A DNA stretch of 13,622 nt from JAEXNA01 sp050486105 (GCA_050486105.1 JBJHCR010000177.1:1-13622); one strand, 5' to 3'. Shown: positions 1-7,730, counted from the first letter of the stretch. Notes: generated from the letters alone by a model not told the origin. Translations and numbers: made by a program.

Positions 1-1138
1 GCACAGTCGGTTCCAGCACGCCATCGGCACCATGTGGCTTATGCATTCGGTCCTCAGCAGATGGGAAAACAAAGGTCTCATCGAAATTGACAACCGAACC
101 CGCAAGACAGCTCTAGCCGCAGCCTTACTCCACGATGTTGGCCACAGCCCATTCTCTCACGCTCTCGAGAACACTTTTGTCGGGATTGACCACGAGCAGA
201 TTGGAAAGGCTCTCATCCTCGGTCCCCTGGCTCAAGTACTCGAAAGTCACCAGGTTGCACCGGGAGAAGTGGTTGGCTTGCTCTCCAATCGTGCGGAGAT
301 TCCGGCCCTATCAGAACTCCTATCGGGGCAACTCGATGTGGACCGCATGGATTATCTGCAACGCGACAGCTATTACACGGGGGTGAAGTATGGTCTCTTT
401 GATAGCGAGAGGATCATGGACACCTTGATCCCCCTTCCAGCCTATCTCGCTGAAGACGACCTTTTTGCCGAGTCCCGTGAAGCTCTCGTCTTAGCGGTCG
501 ATCCCAAAGGGGTCCTGGCGGTCGAAGAGTTTCTTTTTTCTCGGTACTTCATGTACTGGCAAGTGTACCTACATAGAACAGTTCGCTCGGCAGAGTTGAT
601 TCTCAAGCTTGTACTGGAGCGAGCCAAGGAAGTGTATTTGCAAGATCCGACGGAACTCTGGCTCTCACCGAATCTGGAGGCGATCTTCCGTTTTGGCACA
701 AGCCATGAAGTTGAGCCCAACCCCGAGTTCCTTGAAGCCTTCATGGACCTCGACGATTACGACCTATTCCACGCAGTAAAGATTTGGCGAAAAGCCAAAG
801 ATCCGGTCCTCGCCGACCTTTCAAGCAGATTCTTGGAACGCAGGCTGTTCAAAGGAAGAGCCCTAGCCGAGCGTCCCGAACGAGCTCTGGAATTGAAAAA
901 GAAGGCCCAAGAGAAATTCGGGAAGAATTGGTCCTACTACCTTCGGACCGATCCTTTGAGTTCCAGTTCCTACGGAATTTATCGTCCTGGCACCGATCGC
1001 CCAATCAGGACTGCCATTCCTGGAAATCAAGGTTGGCAAGAAATCTCAAGAGCTACTCACTCTACAGCCATATTGGGACTGTCTCAACAGGCCACCACTT
1101 CGGGTGGGTTCCTATTTTTTGCACCAGAGCTGGTGTGA
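1..1138 (+). CDS. HD-domain phosphohydrolase, dGTPase/SAMHD1-like (5' truncated)
   Basis: Predicted metal-dependent dNTP or nucleotide phosphohydrolase of the HD superfamily (COG1078-type), probably cytosolic. The frame is open from base 2, so the gene enters from outside the window; the ATG at 32 lies inside the domain and is not the start. The first visible residues, HSRFQH, match the 'RFxHSLG' motif that supplies the first metal-binding histidine. The HD doublet lies in LLHDVGHSPFSH (codons from 131) and the distal aspartate in LDVDRMDYLQRD (about 335-370). All four expected metal ligands are therefore present. In known relatives this fold removes triphosphate from dNTPs, but the substrate here is inferred. 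It converges on the dCTP deaminase gene with only 7 bp between the stop codons, so two possible dNTP-pool enzymes sit tail to tail. The C-terminal 150 residues show no motif I recognise. Confidence 0.88.
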   Translation, partial: HSRFQHAIGTMWLMHSVLSRWENKGLIEIDNRTRKTALAAALLHDVGHSPFSHALENTFVGIDHEQIGKALILGPLAQVLESHQVAPGEVVGLLSNRAEIPALSELLSGQLDVDRMDYLQRDSYYTGVKYGLFDSERIMDTLIPLPAYLAEDDLFAESREALVLAVDPKGVLAVEEFLFSRYFMYWQVYLHRTVRSAELILKLVLERAKEVYLQDPTELWLSPNLEAIFRFGTSHEVEPNPEFLEAFMDLDDYDLFHAVKIWRKAKDPVLADLSSRFLERRLFKGRALAERPERALELKKKAQEKFGKNWSYYLRTDPLSSSSYGIYRPGTDRPIRTAIPGNQGWQEISRATHSTAILGLSQQATTSGGFLFFAPELV

Positions 1139-1192
1139 GAGGCCTTTACGGAACAGCTTGGTCGGCAAAGCGACCTTGATAGGTGGCCTCTC
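1137..1192. terminator. Inverted repeat across the convergent HD/dcd junction
   Basis: A perfect 8-bp inverted repeat, GAGAGGCC (1137-1144) and GGCCTCTC (1185-1192), encloses 40 bases. Inside these is a second 5-bp hairpin, GGTCG (1160-1164) with CGACC (1171-1175). It spans the stop codons of the two convergent genes and the last codons of dcd. It could act as a bidirectional terminator, but there is no T-run on either side and most of it is coding, so the role is inferred. Confidence 0.3.
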
Positions 1193-1658
1193 CTAGGCAG
1201 GTTTCAAAAATAAATTGGCACAACCGAGTCCCAGGGTGGAGAGCCAGCGGTATGCTGGAGACATTGCTGATCTCGAGGACTTGGTGGTTGTTGATGCCAG
1301 GCTGCATGAAGCTGGCAGTGATGTGAACCATCAGTCCCAAACGCGCGAATCGACTTCGACCCTCCAGCCGGCCACACAAAGAGGGGGCTAACTTGATCCG
1401 CTCCCTGGTCACCCCAAGGACGGTCTCGCCCGGCATGAGAACGAAGTAATCATCCACTTCCTCAAGCTTGGTAATCTGTTGAAAATCCGACTCATCCGTC
1501 ACATGGTAGATCTGGTGAAGTTTTCTGAAAACTCGAAACTGGTTGCCCAAATGCAAGTCCACGGAACCAGGTCCGACAAGCTCTGGAGTGAAGGGGTCAA
1601 TCTCGATTCTCTTGTCAGCGATCGCCTTGAAGATCTCATCCTTGGTCAGAACGGCCAC
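1146..1658 (-). CDS. dcd: dCTP deaminase
   Basis: Deaminates dCTP to dUTP, feeding dUMP and dTMP synthesis; cytosolic, trimeric in characterised relatives. The 170-residue product aligns without gaps to the E. coli active site at a constant offset of nine: R101 and S102 in EGRSRF, R106 in ARLGL, and E129 in HQVLEI correspond to R110, S111, R115 and the catalytic E138. The N-terminal GPGSVDLHLGNQFRVF is also typical. The usual AHRIDPGW loop reads ASFMQPGI, a variant, so I cannot tell a pure deaminase from a bifunctional deaminase/dUTPase. The start is GTG at 1658, supported by GAGGAG five bases upstream; no ATG serves better. It is the last gene of the seven-gene minus-strand run, 62 bp after the nicotinamidase-like gene. 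Confidence 0.93.
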   Translation of the reverse strand: MAVLTKDEIFKAIADKRIEIDPFTPELVGPGSVDLHLGNQFRVFRKLHQIYHVTDESDFQQITKLEEVDDYFVLMPGETVLGVTRERIKLAPSLCGRLEGRSRFARLGLMVHITASFMQPGINNHQVLEISNVSSIPLALHPGTRLCQFIFETCLGEATYQGRFADQAVP

Positions 1659-1720
1659 AGTGTCTCCTCGCCTCCCCCGTCAAAAGGAGATTTCCTGACC
1701 TTCCGACCTCACCCTGCTGA

Positions 1721-2419
1721 TCATGAAGGGCACAAGGCTCGAAACACTTCTACCCCTTGGAGCTCTAGATGATAGAGAAAAATGCTGTTCATCAGTTCAG
1801 CGGGATGTGGAAGCGCCTCAACGGCCTGGGCTTGAGCGATGGAAAGATCGTAAGTCTCCGCCAAATCCGCGACCACCCACACGCGCCAACCGTGATTCTT
1901 GCTGTTTGCTAGAGACCGCAAACCCGAGGCTAGCTGATAGAGACAAAGGTCGGTACAATCTCCAAAACAGAGAACTCCCCGAATCTCGCGGCTCAACAAC
2001 CTTTGAGCCAGAAGAGTATTCGTCAGGCTGCAAATGGAACGTTTGTCGATCCGCTGGGTCTCAGTGACGAATGGTAGCGAGCTGATCTCAGGAACTATTT
2101 CAGATTGTCTAGTGCCTTCGAGACAATGGGGTGGAAAAGCCTTAAACTCCGGACTGTCTTCTGGGTGAGCGTCACATGGGAAAAAAAAGTCGCGAACTCC
2201 CAACTCATAGAAACGCTCCAGCAGGCTCTTCCAATCCGAAATTTTTGCCGCGATTCGCTCACTGGCCAGAGGTCCTTCGTGGCAGAAGCCTACCACCACA
2301 TCAACCCCGACAAGTGCCAAATGCTGAGGACCTCCGGCCGCCTCGACGAGTGCCTCGGCGGTGACAGTTGCACGCTCAGACTCGTGCTTGCTCAGCCAAG
2401 CAAAGAATTCCTCATTCAT
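1721..2419 (-). CDS. pncA: Nicotinamidase-like isochorismatase-family hydrolase
   Basis: Cysteine hydrolase of the isochorismatase/nicotinamidase family; the likely reaction is nicotinamide to nicotinate plus ammonia in NAD salvage. The catalytic triad is visible: D40 (GVDVVVGFC), K126 (RIDKRSIC) and C159 (FGDCTDLCLYQ). Metal-site candidates are also present: D83 and H85 in CDAHPED and H98 in FPPHC, the arrangement seen in metal-dependent nicotinamidases. That is why I prefer nicotinamidase to isochorismatase or another amidase of the fold, although substrate cannot be proved from motifs. At 232 residues it is slightly longer than most PncA proteins. The ATG (2419-2417) abuts the TAG of the upstream pilus ATPase gene with no intervening base, so translation is probably coupled. 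Confidence 0.8.
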   Translation of the reverse strand: MNEEFFAWLSKHESERATVTAEALVEAAGGPQHLALVGVDVVVGFCHEGPLASERIAAKISDWKSLLERFYELGVRDFFFPCDAHPEDSPEFKAFPPHCLEGTRQSEIVPEISSLPFVTETQRIDKRSICSLTNTLLAQRLLSREIRGVLCFGDCTDLCLYQLASGLRSLANSKNHGWRVWVVADLAETYDLSIAQAQAVEALPHPAELMNSIFLYHLELQGVEVFRALCPS

Positions 2420-3865
2420 CTACAAGAGATCCAAGAGATCCCCACCTGACTGCGGAGGCCCGGAAGATCCGGGAAGAGCCGTCATGGGGCCCTTGGGGGC
2501 CCGTCCTCGCAGCTTCGCTCGCTGCTCTGAGGCCAGACGGAACTCAGTCTTGCGATCGGCCATCTGGGCAGCGTCCTTAAAGGATACTAGGCCTTGTTCA
2601 TAGAGGCTCAAGAGCGATGCCGTGAAGGTCTGCATCCCTTCGCTCTCGCCCCTTTGAAGGTACTGATAAATCTCCTGGGTCTGACCTTCTAAGATCAGGG
2701 AGGCGATGGTCGAAGTGTTGATGAGTACTTCAATGGCCGGGACTCGTCCGTGGCCATCCTGCCTCCTCAAGAGTTTCTGGCTGACGACCCCTCGCAGAGA
2801 CGAAGCCAACAAGAGCCGGACCTGATTTTGCATATTGCCGGCAAAACTGTCCAAGACTCGGTCGATGGCTCCTACCGTGTTCGGGGTATGTAGGGTGGAC
2901 AGCACCAAATGGCCGGTTTCCGCAGCAGTGATGGCTGTCATGATCGTTTCGGCGTCGCGCATTTCTCCAAGCATTATCACGTTTGGGTCCTGACGCAGGG
3001 CCTGCTTGAGCGCCTCGGTGAAGCTCGTGGTGTCGCTGCCGATCTCTCGCTGGGAGATAAAGCTTGTTCGATCTCTATGATGGTACTCGATCGGGTCTTC
3101 AATAGTGACCACATGCACCCGGCGATGCTCATTGATCCAGTCTACCACCGAAGCCAGGGTGGTGCTCTTTCCCGAACCTGCCGGCCCGGTGATCAAGACC
3201 AGGCCGTCTTGGAGCGATGCCAATTGCTCCAAGACCGGAGGCAACCCGAGCTCTTCAAAACGCGGAACCGAAGTATTGATGGTACGAAATGCCGCAGAGA
3301 CGTTGCCGCGCTCCAGAAAAGCGTTGAGTCGGAAACGGACCCCGAAACAGATATAAGCGTGGTCCACCTCTTGCAAGGCGGTCAGGGGCAACCGCTTCCT
3401 CGGAGGCAGCGCCGAAAGAACAAGATATCTGCTCTCCTCCTCGGTCAGGGCGCGGTCACCTATGGGGACCAAAGTGCCCTCCAAACGCACCACCGGCGGG
3501 GAATGAGGCTTAATATGGAGGTCGCTAGCACGGTTCTTGATGACGGTTCTCAGTAAGTCATCCAAACCAAAGTTCAAACCTTCAGGACGGACCAAGTCCT
3601 CGGCCAAGTCCAGGTCAAAAAGGGATTCCCCTTCCAGGCTGGCAGATTGGGCAACGTTGCCCTCTAGTCGATGCAAGCGCTCCTCTAGGCGCTCGAGGCG
3701 ACCCAACAGACTGGTGGCCAGGTCCTGAGTTGGAGAGGCCAGATGTGTTGATACCTGGGGTGTTGGTTCCTGGACCAAACCCACGGAAGACCTGGTTCCA
3801 GGCTGCTTCTTGAGAGTCAATTCAGGACGATTCTGGGTTCCAGAATCTTCAGGAAAGAGTTCCAT
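2420..3865 (-). CDS. pilT: Type IV pilus retraction-type ATPase (PilT/PilU family) with N-terminal extension
   Basis: Hexameric secretion/pilus motor ATPase at the cytoplasmic face of the inner membrane. Core motifs in order: Walker A GPAGSGKS (227-234), Asp box TIEDPIEY (254-261), Walker B VIMLGEMRD (296-304) and His box TGHLVLSTLHT (317-327), all intact. No tetracysteine zinc motif is present, which argues against PilB/GspE. The C-terminal EGMQTFTASLLSLYEQGLVS fits PilT/PilU; the PilT AIRNLIRE hallmark is replaced by a QEIYQYLQRGES stretch, which leans to PilU-like. Unusual for the family are about 95 extra N-terminal residues: low complexity to about 50, then a short leucine/arginine/glutamate coiled coil (52-72). 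The tail is proline/glycine-rich and ends DLLDLL. The ATG at 3865 has only a weak SD. A 71-bp gap separates it from the lipoprotein gene. The symbol marks the family, not a PilT/PilU decision. Confidence 0.88.
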   Translation of the reverse strand: MELFPEDSGTQNRPELTLKKQPGTRSSVGLVQEPTPQVSTHLASPTQDLATSLLGRLERLEERLHRLEGNVAQSASLEGESLFDLDLAEDLVRPEGLNFGLDDLLRTVIKNRASDLHIKPHSPPVVRLEGTLVPIGDRALTEEESRYLVLSALPPRKRLPLTALQEVDHAYICFGVRFRLNAFLERGNVSAAFRTINTSVPRFEELGLPPVLEQLASLQDGLVLITGPAGSGKSTTLASVVDWINEHRRVHVVTIEDPIEYHHRDRTSFISQREIGSDTTSFTEALKQALRQDPNVIMLGEMRDAETIMTAITAAETGHLVLSTLHTPNTVGAIDRVLDSFAGNMQNQVRLLLASSLRGVVSQKLLRRQDGHGRVPAIEVLINTSTIASLILEGQTQEIYQYLQRGESEGMQTFTASLLSLYEQGLVSFKDAAQMADRKTEFRLASEQRAKLRGRAPKGPMTALPGSSGPPQSGGDLLDLL

Positions 3866-3936
3866 GGGCTTTCAGTTCTACGTTAAACGGAGCAAACCCT
3901 CGGGACCGATGTACCTTCTCTGCTCGTGGATAAGTT

Positions 3937-5169
3937 CTACGGAAGAAAGACGCTGATCGCTTCGACGTGGTCGACAGGCATTCCAAAGATGGGATCCACT
4001 TCTCGGAGGACTTCAAATTCTAGTCCGTGAGCGGTCACGATTCCACGATAGAGCTTCTTTCCTCCCGGTCCCTCCACGGGTCCCCTAAACTTTGGAGTGG
4101 GTACGACCTCTCGGCCAAATTCTCGCTGAAGTTCTTGCAAGAGAGAACCGACTCCGTACCCTTCCGGAAGGACGAACCGAGGCGAAGTGGTCCGAATGGC
4201 AACCAGGCGGCGGTCGGTGGTCCGGTAGGTGAGTTGCACCTCGGGCATGTCCTTGGGCACGACCTTGGTGAGGGGTACATCGACCGGCTCGGAGAAATTG
4301 GGGCGCTCGAGAAACTGAAAGTGCCGAGAGACCACTTGAAAGGGCGAATTCAGAACAAATCCCCCTAGAGACCGGCCCGGCAAGATCAAGGTTTCTCGAC
4401 GATACTTGTCACCGGCAGCATCAGCCTTTCGGGTTTGTTCGAGATGCTGCCTCTGTTCTGCCTTAGCTGCAAACTCGGCCAACAGAGTTCGAGCCTGCTG
4501 TACGGCCCTGGACTCCTCATCACCCTCGGCTACCTGCTTAAGCAACTGATGTGCTCGGGTCCCTTCGGCCCCTTCCTTGGGATCCGAGGCGATATAGGCT
4601 CGGGCCAAAGCTAAGCACGCTTCGTGATCCTTGGGATTGAGTTCTAGATATTTCTGGAGATCTTGAGTCAAGGCCACCCGTTCAGTGACCTCCATAGCGT
4701 CGAAGTCTCGGCCCTCCCAGTCTTTGTCGCCGGTCCCCGCCGTCAACTTCACTTCGATATCGCGACGAATTATTCTCCGACCATCGACCTCAACTACCCC
4801 TGCCCCCCGCAAAGATTCTCCCCAAAGACCGGTCACCTTCCTGACTCCCAAAGGGGCCTCTTGGGGGTCGAATACCACCGCCACCCGGTACAAACTGAGG
4901 GCGCTGAGATCCTCAAGATTGAAGGAAAAATAGAAGCGGCCACGCCGCACCACGCTCTTACCTTTCAAGTAGACTCGTCCTTCACGGTCCAGCAGTTCCG
5001 CGCGCACGGGCGCTCCGCCCGGGAGGTCGGTGGTGCCCTCCACCACCAGGATACGGTCGGCCGTGTTGGTAGCACTCAGCTCAATAGTGATCGTTCTCGT
5101 GGGCGGGGCTTCGCAAGCAGCAAGGAGCAAGAGCAAGAGAGACAAAAGCGTTCCACGGATACCCCGCAC
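3937..5169 (-). CDS. Predicted lipoprotein of unknown function
   Basis: I do not recognise this 410-residue protein. It begins with a lipoprotein signal: basic MRGIRG, a leucine-rich core and a LAAC lipobox with the lipidated cysteine at 19. The next residue is Glu rather than Asp, compatible with outer-membrane sorting if the Lol rule applies. Residues about 24-140 look beta-rich and Ig-like (alternating hydrophobics, ending near GVRKVTG). Residues 165-240 look helical and TPR-like (LELNPKDHEACLALARAYI). The C-terminal 150 residues are another mixed beta region rich in P and G. The start is GTG at 5169, 2 bp after the rpe stop; GGAGG lies about 13 bases upstream inside rpe, a long spacing. 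Its place between rpe and a pilus motor gene and its lipid anchor suggest an envelope role, perhaps pilus-related; that is inference only. Confidence 0.75.
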   Translation of the reverse strand: MRGIRGTLLSLLLLLLAACEAPPTRTITIELSATNTADRILVVEGTTDLPGGAPVRAELLDREGRVYLKGKSVVRRGRFYFSFNLEDLSALSLYRVAVVFDPQEAPLGVRKVTGLWGESLRGAGVVEVDGRRIIRRDIEVKLTAGTGDKDWEGRDFDAMEVTERVALTQDLQKYLELNPKDHEACLALARAYIASDPKEGAEGTRAHQLLKQVAEGDEESRAVQQARTLLAEFAAKAEQRQHLEQTRKADAAGDKYRRETLILPGRSLGGFVLNSPFQVVSRHFQFLERPNFSEPVDVPLTKVVPKDMPEVQLTYRTTDRRLVAIRTTSPRFVLPEGYGVGSLLQELQREFGREVVPTPKFRGPVEGPGGKKLYRGIVTAHGLEFEVLREVDPIFGMPVDHVEAISVFLP

Positions 5170-5171
5170 CG

Positions 5172-5858
5172 CTAGAGCACTTCCTCCAGTGGTCTTTGAA
5201 GAGCTCGCAAGGCTGAAGCCGGATTCTGAGCTCTAAACAGAAAACTCCCGGCAACTAAGAAATCGGCCCCGGCTCGGAGGCATTCTGGAGCGGTGCGCTC
5301 ATCGACTCCACCATCCACTGAGATGAGGAACTTGGCTCCCGACTCCTCTCTCAGCCGAGCGACCTCGTCGATCTTAGGGAGCATTGACCTCAGAAAAGCC
5401 TGTCCGCCGAATCCGGGATTGACAGTCATCACCAACACGTTATCCAAGAGGTCCAGCAGGTTGGACAACCCGGCCACAGGAGTGTGAGGATTGAAAGCCA
5501 CCCCTGCCTTCATGCCCAGAGAGCGGATCTGCTGTAGTGTTCGGTGAAGGTGAGGGCAGGCTTCCCAGTGCACCGAGACCATGCTCACTCCCATCTCAGC
5601 CAAGCGCTCCAGGTAGGTTTCCGGGCCTTCAACCATGAGATGCACATCGAGCTTCAGGTCGGGAAAATCCCGAGCCACCGCTTCGGTGACCGGAAACCCG
5701 AAACTTAAGTTCGGCACGAATCGACCATCCATAAAGTCGAGATGCAAGTCCTGGATCCCGAGGTCGACAAAACGCTGAACCTCCTCCCCTATGCGAGCGA
5801 AATTGCAGGCCAAAAGCGAAGGAGCAACCACCACTTCAGAGAGCTCAACAGAGGTCAT
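5172..5858 (-). CDS. rpe: Ribulose-phosphate 3-epimerase
   Basis: Interconverts ribulose 5-phosphate and xylulose 5-phosphate in the pentose phosphate pathway; cytosolic TIM barrel. Numbered from the ATG at 5858, the metal ligands and acid/base residues are visible: H39 and D41 in HLDFMDG, H73 in LDVHLMVEG and D182 in SVDGGV. The phosphate-binding loops NPGFGGQ and VAGSFLF are present, and the length of 228 residues is normal. An in-frame TTG lies two codons upstream (5864), but GGAGG at 5871-5867 sits eight bases before the ATG, so I choose 5858. This start overlaps the stop of the upstream PASTA gene as ATGA, a classic coupling arrangement. Confidence 0.96.
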   Translation of the reverse strand: MTSVELSEVVVAPSLLACNFARIGEEVQRFVDLGIQDLHLDFMDGRFVPNLSFGFPVTEAVARDFPDLKLDVHLMVEGPETYLERLAEMGVSMVSVHWEACPHLHRTLQQIRSLGMKAGVAFNPHTPVAGLSNLLDLLDNVLVMTVNPGFGGQAFLRSMLPKIDEVARLREESGAKFLISVDGGVDERTAPECLRAGADFLVAGSFLFRAQNPASALRALQRPLEEVL

Positions 5859-6463
5859 CGCCAAGCCCTCCGCACATGCAGGTTCACTTCCTGCCCCCTC
5901 AAGACGTCTTTCCCAGAGGAGGGATTCTGGTTCAAAACTTCCTCATCAAGACCGTAGGTCGGTTCTTCAAAGGTCACTTTACCCACCCTCAATTTGCTGT
6001 TAGAAATGGTGATCTTCGCCGATCTCAGAGATTCACCCACCACCGCCGGCACTTGGATCAACTCGGGCCCTAGAGACACCGACACCAAAACTGTTCGACC
6101 TTGGCGCACCGGTCGACCAGCCGTTGGGTTCTGACTGAGAACCGTGCGTTTGGGAACGGTTTTGTCGTGTCGAGATTCATGCACTTGAAGACGCAAACCC
6201 TGAGACTCGATCTTCTCGTAGGCGTCTCTTATCTCGAGTCCTACGACTTCGGGAACCTCGACCTCTCCAGGGATGCTCAGATAGTCTCTATAGACAGTGA
6301 GACCGAAAATGGCAGCCGACCAAAGGGTGGCAGCCACCAATACGAGAGCCAGAAGCACCGGCAGCAAACGAGACAGCCAACCCGAAGCCGACGCCCCCAG
6401 GTTTTCCGTCACGTCCGGGGTGTCGAAGGCCTCTACATCGGTATTGTCTATCTCTTCGCTCAC
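5855..6463 (-). CDS. Membrane-anchored protein with two PASTA domains
   Basis: A 202-residue bitopic protein. An acidic cytoplasmic tail (1-28) is followed by one transmembrane helix (about 32-57) and two PASTA repeats outside the membrane, about 67-132 (VEVPEVVGL to VSVSLG) and 136-198 (IQVPAVVGE to LHVRR). Each ends in the usual 'NP..G..V..G..V.L.V' pattern. PASTA domains bind muropeptides or peptidoglycan in Ser/Thr kinases and some PBPs, but no kinase or transpeptidase domain is present here. The start is GTG at 6463; GAGGAG is about 12 bases upstream, overlapping the previous stop. It lies 16 bp after the five-PASTA gene and overlaps rpe by ATGA. A structural or sensing role at the cell wall is inferred. 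Confidence 0.85.
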   Translation of the reverse strand: MSEEIDNTDVEAFDTPDVTENLGASASGWLSRLLPVLLALVLVAATLWSAAIFGLTVYRDYLSIPGEVEVPEVVGLEIRDAYEKIESQGLRLQVHESRHDKTVPKRTVLSQNPTAGRPVRQGRTVLVSVSLGPELIQVPAVVGESLRSAKITISNSKLRVGKVTFEEPTYGLDEEVLNQNPSSGKDVLRGQEVNLHVRRAWR

Positions 6464-6479
6464 GAGATCGATAGACTCC

Positions 6480-7694
6480 TCAGTCTACCCAAGGGGCCGG
6501 AGTGAAGGCCGGAGTCGGCATCGGGGGATCTTGGCTTAAAGAAGGGGACAGATCGGGGTCGGCGATCACCAAGTCCACCCCCGAACCTGCCACGACTTCA
6601 ATCCCAGAACTGGGACGCTGTCCGATCACTTCCCCGGCTACCGGCCCATAGCTGTGAGAGACTCCCCCGACCATCAACTGAGCGTCCCGAAGGCGAGTTC
6701 GGGCTTCCTCTTCCGATAATCCAGCCAATCCTGGCACCACCGTGGAGGCGGCCACACGCACCCGCACCACCGGCGCCTGACCAGCGAGGGGATCTCCTGG
6801 GGGAGGCTCCTGAAAGGTTACAACGCTGGATTCGTTAGCCTCGTCCAAGAGTTGCAATTCCACTCCGCTTTCGTCTGCGACCACTCTCGCTTCGGAAACG
6901 GTTAGCCCTTCCAATCTCGGAGCGTGGATCCCGCCAGGCTGAGAGGGGTCGATCTCCGGCGACAAGGCCGTGGGTACCGTAACAATGACGCGAGATCCCA
7001 CCGGCAACTTAACTCCGGGTTCGGGCTCCTGTCGAATGACCACCACGGGATCACCGTCTCGGAAATCAGCTTGGGCCAACTTTTGCACCGACATCTCTAG
7101 GCCCAACTCCGACAGCAGTTCTCGAGCCAGGTCCAGGGGCAATTCTCTGAGGTCGGGAACTTCTTGGTCCCCTCGCCCACCGGAGACCACCACGACCACC
7201 GACATCCCGACCGCCAGTTTGTCTCCAGCCAAGGGACTTTGCTCCACTACTCGGCCGATGGGCACGTCATCGACCTTGCGTTCCTTGAATTCCACCGAGA
7301 ATCCCAGACGCCTCAATATGTCTTCCGCTTCAGAGCGTGTTTTTCCAACCAGATCGGGAACAGCTTTACCTTCCTCTGCCGCCACCACGACCAGACTGAT
7401 GACTGAGCCACCCGGAACCGCCGAGCCGGCCGCAGGATACTGAATGATGACCGTCCCAGGAGTCTCCTCGTCCGCCGAAGAGGGACGCTCTTCCACCTGG
7501 AAGGTCAACCCAAGGTTCCTCAACTGGGCGGAAGCATCTTCCAAACTCCGACCCACGACAGAGGGAACCAGCACCTCTTTTGGCGTCAGATAAAACCAAC
7601 TGGCGCAGGCCACCACCGCAAGCAGAAAAGCCCCGACGACCAGCGCTCCCCCGTTACCCGAGGGCGCCTTCTTCGAAATCTTCCTCTTCGCCAC
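6480..7694 (-). CDS. Membrane-anchored protein with five PASTA domains
   Basis: A 404-residue extracytoplasmic PASTA protein and first gene of the minus-strand run. After a basic N-terminus (AKRKISKK) comes one hydrophobic segment (about 17-37). It contains VVAC at residues 27-30, which could also serve as a weak lipobox, so the anchor may be a helix or a lipid. Five PASTA units follow at about 40-104, 110-172, 177-241, 256-314 and 318-378, the fourth most divergent. The protein ends in a proline-rich tail (PMPTPAFTPAPWVD). No kinase, PBP or hydrolase domain is attached. I choose the GTG at 7692-7694 because AAGGAG sits seven bases upstream. The open frame continues to 7826, but that extension lacks protein-like sequence and overlaps the structured leader. 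Binding to cell-wall fragments is inferred from the family. Confidence 0.88.
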   Translation of the reverse strand: MAKRKISKKAPSGNGGALVVGAFLLAVVACASWFYLTPKEVLVPSVVGRSLEDASAQLRNLGLTFQVEERPSSADEETPGTVIIQYPAAGSAVPGGSVISLVVVAAEEGKAVPDLVGKTRSEAEDILRRLGFSVEFKERKVDDVPIGRVVEQSPLAGDKLAVGMSVVVVVSGGRGDQEVPDLRELPLDLARELLSELGLEMSVQKLAQADFRDGDPVVVIRQEPEPGVKLPVGSRVIVTVPTALSPEIDPSQPGGIHAPRLEGLTVSEARVVADESGVELQLLDEANESSVVTFQEPPPGDPLAGQAPVVRVRVAASTVVPGLAGLSEEEARTRLRDAQLMVGGVSHSYGPVAGEVIGQRPSSGIEVVAGSGVDLVIADPDLSPSLSQDPPMPTPAFTPAPWVD

Positions 7695-7730
7695 GACCGC
7701 TCTCCTTAGTATCCCTATGCCCACAACGCG

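Noticed and set aside
2909..3556. 215-codon open frame on the plus strand inside the pilus ATPase gene
   Set aside because: Antisense to conserved Walker and His-box sequence; no recognisable protein features.
5859..5864. TTG start for rpe two codons upstream
   Set aside because: The SD GGAGG lies one to two bases from the TTG but eight bases from the ATG at 5858, which also forms the ATGA overlap.
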